NCBI RefSeq assembly: GCF_932526225.1
Contig: NC_064048.1
Coordinates: 4,286,437-4,350,436 of the forward strand
Length of the DNA stretch: 64,000 nucleotides
From: Nematostella vectensis
Lineage: Eukaryota; Cnidaria; Anthozoa; Actiniaria; Edwardsiidae
Direction of reading: 5' to 3'
Shown here: positions 57,701-64,000 of the stretch, piece after piece
How the letters are laid out: each line of letters starts with the position of its first letter
Numbering within the stretch: the first letter of the stretch is position 1
Notes under the pieces: generated by a model
What the model saw: the letters and a program-made list of their open reading frames with translations, nothing else
What the model was told of the DNA's origin: nothing
Database searches by the model: none
Position numbers and translations under genes: made by a program

Positions 57701-60330
57701 TGTGTTTGTGAGCATCAAATTGATCTCCATATGGGCGAAAAATCTCTTGGAAGCAATCAAATGGCAACCTCGATCTACCATGTATGTCGTCATTATGGTC
57801 CCTTTTTTCTGACTCTTAGAATAGAGGTGCTTGGACACGCAGTATTGTTCCATTTAACATGGCTAAAGGCCACAAATAATGCACAAAGCCATTGAAAAAC
57901 AAAAACGAAACAAAAGTATTTTTAAAGAAAGGCAAAACAATATCACTTGATCAGTCTTTTTCATGTCAACTGAGATTTCATGATCTGTTAAAGGATTCTC
58001 AAAAAGATATTGCATTGGTGTTGTTTGGATGAGGGCCAGTTTTTTTGTGTGTGGACCCTTTCCTTTTAAACTTGATGGATATTATGAAGAGATTAAAACA
58101 TCGACAAGAATACTGAAGCAAATGGTTGAATCATGAATAAAGTGAAAGTAATTGCATGTAAAGGGCTTCAAACGTTGGTGGGACATGTAACCAAGATATC
58201 CCACTGTTGAAAGTTTAACAGCAACATTTTCGTTTATGGGCTAGTTTCACCAGGTTCACAAGGAGTGTTTAAACGTGAAAATGGAACATGGAACTTGACA
58301 CAGTCGCTCCTTATGTATGCTAGCTAACAGAAAGTCCTTTGGAAGCTAGGCACTTGACACTTAGAAAGGCTTTCCGATATGTTTATAAATGTTTATCCAA
58401 TGGATGTTGCCTAAAAGCTAGCCTTGGACTGACATGTTTGCTGTAATGTTTACTATGCTGCAAAAAACGATGGTAACAAATTACATTCATACTGCACCAG
58501 TGCGGAAAAAAGCTTCACACGTGATTATTATGATTGGCAGCACTTCATTTTTGCTCATGTTGTTGTACTGATGTTACTCTTCTGTTAGTTGACAAGTACA
58601 GGTGGTGGTGTTAGATAACCAACTTTCAATTGCCTCTTGAAACCGGCTTGCTTCTTATTTTCCTTTTTTTTTTCTCGATTTTATATGTAAATGTAAAATC
58701 AACGTATTATCATAACTGATGGACAATTGAACACAGCGAGAACCCCTAAGTAATTTCGTGTTACTGTTTCGAATTTTGCTTTCTCACCCACAGTGATTCT
58801 GGTAATTAATTACTCATAACAAGCATTCCGAACGCGAATGCCTCTTGTCGCTCTCAGCTTGCCTGTAGTTGTCCTATTATTCTTGTTTATTCTATGTCTT
58901 AAGATATCGGGCTTAGGACAGGTTTAGAAGTACTTACTGCACGACATGGTCATTTATTCAGCTTCCTGGCCCAACAGTTTCTACTTGTCTTCCCCACGAA
59001 ACACTATTGTTATTATTCCCGAGCACTTACCTCTCATTGAGTCTAAATAGTCCATTGTCTGTAAGGAGCTCAACTTTGTCCGATTTCCTTAGAAAATTGA
59101 TGATTTTAAACTGCTTAAAGTGACACTGGTTCTTTTCGCTGACGAGCTTTCTGTCACATTAACCTGCGAATAAATATAACTGAAATGATTAGTCGACAGA
59201 AGTCCCACTGGAACCGAGGGTCAATCCTCAACTGTCGTTTCGCCAGGACTTTGTAAAAAATCAATTTTCAGTATTAAATTAAAAATAATAACCCTAAAAA
59301 CTCTAAAAGCCCTACGCAATCATCAGGATGTCGGGTTATTTAGCCCGCCAACAAGGCCCGTGCTGTTGCAGTTTGGCAAACCAACCTTTATGAAGAAGCT
59401 TTTTATCAACTTTCTTTCACTTCTTTGTTTTCCAACCTTCAAATACTATCTCACCTATTCTTTTATGCTTGACCTCTCAGCTGCTTTTGACACAGCCAAA
59501 AAAGCAAAAACAACCACACACACAAAATTACTTAAAAAAATTGAAAAATTAGTGACAGCAGCCATGATATAATTTTCTTTCTTGAGCTTGTTTGACTGGG
59601 TATTGCTGAAGATAGGCCTCCCATCTAGTATTACCTGGTGCTCTGACTTGGATGCGGGTAACGAGTTTGCAGGCATGTGGTCACTCGTGTCAATAAATTT
59701 TCCCATTACAATCTGATTGTCCTGCTTGCCCTCGACCCGGGCGGCCTAGTACCGCTTGATAGTTTGGACTTCTTTGTTTGCTATTAAGTAGCACACACCA
59801 CGAAATGGCAAGTGGGAATCAAGAAATCAGTCTCAGGGGGTGGGACCCGATCCTTTGTGGGCGCGGTCAGACTCTACTCTGAATATGTCTTAATGAAATA
59901 AAAAACAGATTTTCAAATGTTTTGATGTTGTTGTTGTTTTGAGTTGGTTTCCGTCCTTGTTCTTTATCTTCAACTAGAATCGCAGATGGTTTCTCAGCAC
60001 ATTCCACAGTGTCTCTTCTGGATTAATTGTTTACCTTATTATCTTGAAAGAATTTCATTGTCAGGCGGCCCTGTGTTTTGGGTTTGCGTCTTGGTCGAAC
60101 CAATAGCCACCTGAAAATCGCTGATTACGCAAGGGAAGAAGTTTTCCTGTATACCAGTGAACTTAATTCTATTTGTGGCATCGCACTTGGAGATGTCATG
60201 CCTGTACATTGGCATTAAAAGGGTATCTTAATTGTACAAGGCCTATATTTGCCGAATTTTCATTTCTTCTTGAAAGCATTTCTTTATCAATAATTATAAA
60301 AGAAAAATATTAAAATAATCAATTAATTGA
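54799..60330. other. 5.5-kb AT-rich region, no gene supported
   Basis: I find no exon set with consistent splice sites. An open frame at 56965-57393 plus is T-rich and has no domain; its opposite strand is Lys/Arg-rich through A runs. GC-richer CGCGCG patches lie at 55550-55640. A reverse-transcriptase remnant lies at 59465. A purine-poor region near 57115-57200 has long T runs. The sequence could hold long untranslated or noncoding exons that cannot be recognised by eye. Confidence 0.4.
59465..59500 (+). pseudogene. tiny reverse-transcriptase remnant (LINE-type)
   Basis: The frame reads MLDLSAAFDTA. LDLSAAFDT(V) is the first conserved aspartate block of the palm domain in many non-LTR retrotransposon reverse transcriptases, and the Asp of that block is present. 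Only this block is recognisable; the flanking frames are broken and no YxDD block is found. Chance cannot be excluded for such a short match. Confidence 0.4.
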
Positions 60331-60440
60331 CTTAGAGCGGATGGCCTGTTTAATATCTCTGATTTTAATAGATTCTTTTGTCTTTTAACGGTTGAGGTTT
60401 ATGTCGGACCTCCGGAAAACTGGTGACAATGCGGCTTTAA
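60331..60440. repeat. element fragment shared with 13638-13845
   Basis: The segment 60331-60391 is the inverted match of 13639-13699, and 60417-60440 is a direct, identical match of 13817-13840. Here the two segments are adjacent and opposite, whereas at 13.6 kb they are 117 bp apart in the same orientation. This points to a rearranged or nested insertion. Confidence 0.7.
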
Positions 60441-61043
60441 TCTACAAGAAACAATCAACTCAGGGTCTGACTTGCATATAGCACAGGTCAGTGCGTTTCT
60501 TTGTTTTACAGTTGCTAATAGAACCTCTGAGTAATGATGGTAGTCACAATATTAATCGCTGCAATCAAACTATAACTTTAACGAACGAGTTTATTGCAAA
60601 TTGTTAGCGTTTAATCACTAATCCTATGTAAATAATGATGAGAGTTTTATATACATAAAGAACTACAAAATAATATATGTAACAGCAACTTCTTTAGGTC
60701 GATTTCAGCTGTCAAACTATTGCCAAGTTGAATATGTAACTTTGAAGAGGATCTATTGAAAGTTTTTATATATATATATATTTATATATCATCAATTCTC
60801 ACTCCTGGTGCTAAGCACTGAGGGATGGACTATTAAAAAGTGACAAAAGCATTTTATAACATAGCTACATTCTAACATGCGCTCTGATTGGCTAATTTTC
60901 TATGAACAAGAAATGGATACACCATAGAGATATACCATAAAAGAAAAAAAATCATTGCTGACAACAAAAAGTTCGCCAGATAAATACTAGTAGCGACATT
61001 TCGGTAACTCTACAACCTTTTTTTGAGCTGCATCTTTCTACAT
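60441..61043. other. upstream flank of the Crypton-like pseudogene
   Basis: AT-rich, with a TA microsatellite at about 60766-60788. No gene is recognised. Confidence 0.4.
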
Positions 61044-62375
61044 ATGATGAATGAGGACGCAGATTTCCCGTGTTTTTTCCTTGAAGAAAGGGAAAATGTT
61101 GTACCAATGGCAATGTTTTTAGAGAGTGAAAGTCGCCGATTTGAAAATCTGTCGGAAAAGGAACTAGAAAGCATTTTGTCGGAGAATTGTGCAATTTGAA
61201 AGGAAAATTATTAAGAATTACGGTAAAAGGACTAAATAGTAACAGTGACAACAACAACAATACCAATGAAACAGTTTTGCGAACTTTGTGGATTTATTAC
61301 AAACAAACAATCAATTCTAACCTTTTTTCTGTATAATTACAGCTTGGTGCAAGGAAAAACAAATACGTACTCCTGTAGAAGACATGAGCCTTGGACAACT
61401 TGATGCAAACCTCCGTCGTTTTTACGCTGAAGCAAGAAAAATAAATGGAGAAATGTACAGCAAGAAGACACTACTCGGCTTCCGGCATGCCATTGAACGC
61501 CATCTCAACCACCCACCCATGTCGAGAAGCCTTAAGCTGTCTACCGACCCTAGATTCAAGACCTTAAAAAGCTCAAAACTTCCAAAGCACTTTCTCCGGA
61601 TAAACCATCCAGTCTCCTAAGAAATGTGTGGTTCCACGTGGTCCTGCACTTTTGTAGAAGAGGTAGAGAGGGTCAGCGAGCGTTGAAAAAAAACAAGCTT
61701 CCTCTTTAAACAAGATGCAAGCGGCCGGGGCTACGTAACTATGTCGCACGACGAAGCGACAAAGAACCATCCTGCAGGATTGAACGACACCGCGAGTTTA
61801 GAGAAACAAGCACGAATGTAAAATGTGATGGCTTCAAAGCTTTTCAATTGTATATTTTGAAACTGAATCCCAAATGTGAACCATTTTTCCAGTATCCAAA
61901 GAAATGCTGGCGTCCCGACGACGACGTGTGGTTTGACAACAAGCCTGTCGGAGTAAACAAACTGGACGGTATGATGAAAGAGATAAGCCGTGAAGCAAAC
62001 CTCTCACGTCAACACACAAACCACTGTGTCAGAGCCACTGCAATCACTTTGATGTCTAATGCTGGAGTTCCAAACCGCCATATTATGGCCATTTCTGGTC
62101 ATAGAAACGAGCAAAGCTTGCCGCACTACAACACATGACCGTCCACACAGCAGCTTCCCCATTGCTCCGATGTTATTTCACGCAGTTTGACCTCAGGACA
62201 GTCCGTAGTCCCGATGAATCCTCAACAAGCAGCAGTGAGTCTTTCGACGGCTGTCCAGAAGAATAATGTGGTCGTTGATGTTACCAAGAGCCAAGGAATG
62301 CCATTTGGATCCTTGTTCAGTAACTGCACAATCCAAAATTCGACAAAATGTGCAGGTTGCGATGGAAAAAAGTGA
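61044..62375 (+). pseudogene. decayed Crypton-type tyrosine recombinase gene
   Basis: A first exon from 61044 reads RFENLSEKELESIL, the usual N-terminal block. An intron seems to end at a TTACAG acceptor before 61343, and WCKE, LRRFYAEARK and GEMYSKKTLLGFR follow. The catalytic part then runs through several frames: CRRGREGQR near 61660 (box I Arg), YVTMSHDEATKNH near 61740, then 61827 onward with the HCVR box, HIMAISGH and the tyrosine in HYN. A tail with LFSNCTIQN ends at 62375. At least three frame changes (about 61615, 61710 and 61820) and an in-frame TGA at 62136-62138, where relatives have Arg, show it is dead. The TGA is explained by one C-to-T change in CGA. Such recombinases cut and join DNA through a covalent tyrosine link. 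Related domesticated genes (ZMYM, QRICH families) exist, but the damage argues against domestication. Confidence 0.88.
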
Positions 62376-63436
62376 TCACTGAAATCGAACTGCAAGTGTA
62401 ACCCCGTAAAAGCTGTAGCAATCTTGGTTTGGAAAAATTGTTGTAGAAACTTTTTAAAGACTGTTCTTTCCATTTTCTACTCAGTAGTAGTAGGTTTCCC
62501 GTAAGATTGCTTTTGAATTGTCATATGTTGTAGAGAGAAGTGTTCTCGAAATCCCGTAATAAAGATTTTGCCAATGTGTTGACCACGTGTGTCTGCGCAC
62601 ACACGATGATTATGTAATCACTTTTTCGGAAATTAAATTTTCGCTCTTTGCTATGTTATAAAAGCAACGGTCGATACTTAGCGTGCGTATATCTCTGGCA
62701 GCCAGAGTAGCACTCGGCTGCGCCTCGTGCGACTCTTATGCTACCATCGTGCTCTCTAAACTATGCGCGTGCTTCCAGAACTGGAACATTCCTTTACTAG
62801 AAAAAAAAATCTATAATATCCAAAAGTGCCCATGCTCGCACCTTTTCTATTGTTTCTGGCATTTTCTTAGTAATAAGCAATCCTTTGTTTTCAGGCAATT
62901 CATACATTTAACGTGGCAGAAGTTTGACCCCTTAATATTTGAACTTCATGTTTGCATAATGCATCTTGATATTAAACATTTCCAAATCCCCCATATTCTG
63001 TAAGCGACCTATTGAGTAAAACCTCAAAATTATCAAAGCTCCCTGCTCCTGTTGGCAAATACAATGTGAGGGAACATGTTGGTGCGTGTGGCAACCTACA
63101 CTTTTTCTCCGAGTTATAAGTCGGATAAAAGGAATATTTGATATTATTTTCATACCCACATGGAGGTATATAGCCATTGCGCAAAAAAATGTCTTATAGA
63201 AAAAAGACTGTACTGGGATTTCTGTCGGCACGTTGTTACATAGCGCGTTGCTCCCCTACTGACGGATGGGAGAGGATCGCGGGCGCACCAAAGCCACAAC
63301 AGCTGGAAACCTAGGATTTCCGTGCCGCAAAGAAAGAACGCGGACGTATTTACAAGTTTCTTTTTTAAACGTTTAAAGTCAACAAAACAAAAAGCCATTG
63401 CTAAGCAAATGAGTAAGTTATTCTTTTGGGGGGAAC
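62376..63436. other. intergenic region before the terminal array
   Basis: Several short open frames resemble nothing known. Because the following array carries poly(A) signals on the plus strand, a 3' terminal exon or noncoding transcript may lie here, but I cannot define one. Confidence 0.4.
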
Positions 63437-64000
63437 TGATCCATATAACTGCTGTATACTGTAAGATCCAAATAAATGATGTCTATCTGTGTTTCCATAT
63501 AACTGCTGTATTCAGTAAGATCCTAATAAATGATGTCTATCTGTGTTTCCATATAACTGCTGTATTCAGTAAGATCCTAATAAATGATGTCTATCTGTGT
63601 TTCCATATAACTGCTGTATTCAGTAAGATCCTAATAAATGATGTCTATCTGTGTTTCCATATAACTGCTGTATTCAGTAAGATCCTAATAAATGATGTCT
63701 ATCTGTGTTTCCATATAACTGCTGTATTCAGTAAGATCCTAATAAATGATGTCTATCTGTATTTCCATATAACTGCTGTATTCAGTAAGATCCTAATAAA
63801 TGATGTCTATCTGTGTTTCCATATAACTGCTGTATTCAGTAAGATCCTAATAAATGATGTCTATCTGTGTTTCCATATAACTGCTGTATTCAGTAAGATC
63901 CTAATAAATGATGTCTATCTGTGTTTCCATATAACTGCTGTATTCAGTAAGATCCTAATAAATGATGTCTATCTGTGTTTCCATATAACTGCTGTATTCA
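63437..64000 (+). repeat. 54-bp array carrying a poly(A)-signal-like motif in each unit
   Basis: More than ten copies of a 54-bp unit run off the right edge. Each unit contains CCTAATAAATGATGTC, then TATCTGTGTTTCC, then ATATAACTGCTGTATTCAG. AATAAA followed about 13 nt later by TGTGTTT matches the layout of an animal poly(A) signal and GU-rich downstream element. The first unit differs slightly (GTATACTGTAAGATCCAAATAAA). Units are otherwise almost identical, so the array is young or homogenised. Confidence 0.96.

Overview
The window looks like a piece of an animal nuclear genome. Genes are spliced, with GT-AG introns in consistent phases. The recognisable proteins are metazoan: a melatonin-receptor-like GPCR, a synaptotagmin-7-like protein and WDR45/WIPI4. 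The rest is tandem arrays, short inverted-repeat DNA transposons and decayed transposase genes. The style (intron-rich conserved genes, Crypton and PIF/Harbinger-type debris, many MITEs) suggests an anthozoan cnidarian such as a sea anemone. That is inference; nothing in the sequence names the species.

Layout. 1-3.9 kb: one intronless GPCR gene on the minus strand (1337-2386). 3.9-11.25 kb: a satellite that starts as a 19-bp monomer and becomes a 17-bp monomer, with a 200-N gap. 11.3-16 kb: AT-rich DNA, a broken Mutator-like transposase (minus), a 24-bp array and short dispersed repeats. 20.1-26.9 kb: a four-exon synaptotagmin-7-like gene (plus, 419 aa) with a 76-bp array and a foldback element in its introns. 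27.5-29.0 kb: three MITE-like elements and a small palindrome, two of the MITEs with TTA target duplications. 29.0-33.4 kb: a 36/34-bp satellite. 33.4-34.2 kb: a possible tiny two-exon gene behind a CRE site. 35.5-36.3 kb: a 114-bp array. 37.1-43.2 kb (minus): a ten-exon multi-pass membrane protein gene. 44.6-51.8 kb (plus): a ten-exon WDR45 orthologue, head-to-head with it. 52-60 kb: repeats and MITEs with no convincing gene. 60.3-62.4 kb: a decayed Crypton-type tyrosine recombinase gene. 63.4-64 kb: a 54-bp array in which nearly every unit holds AATAAA.

Most striking observation. In the two head-to-head genes, several introns begin with a tandem array whose unit is the 3' end of the preceding exon plus its own 5' splice site. 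WDR45 exons 6, 7 and 9 show this (about 4, 54 and 13 copies). So do two exons of the neighbouring membrane gene (units of 80 and 41 bp). A partial copy of WDR45 exon 5 also sits in its downstream intron. Each such intron therefore offers a ladder of near-identical splice donors, and in every case use of a downstream donor brings in an in-frame stop. The terminal array of AATAAA units repeats the theme with an RNA 3'-end signal. I know of no named system that this matches.

The genes do not form an operon or pathway. WDR45 acts in autophagy, synaptotagmin-7 in calcium-triggered exocytosis and the GPCR in signalling. All exon coordinates were read by eye from splice consensus, phase and protein similarity and have not been checked against transcripts.
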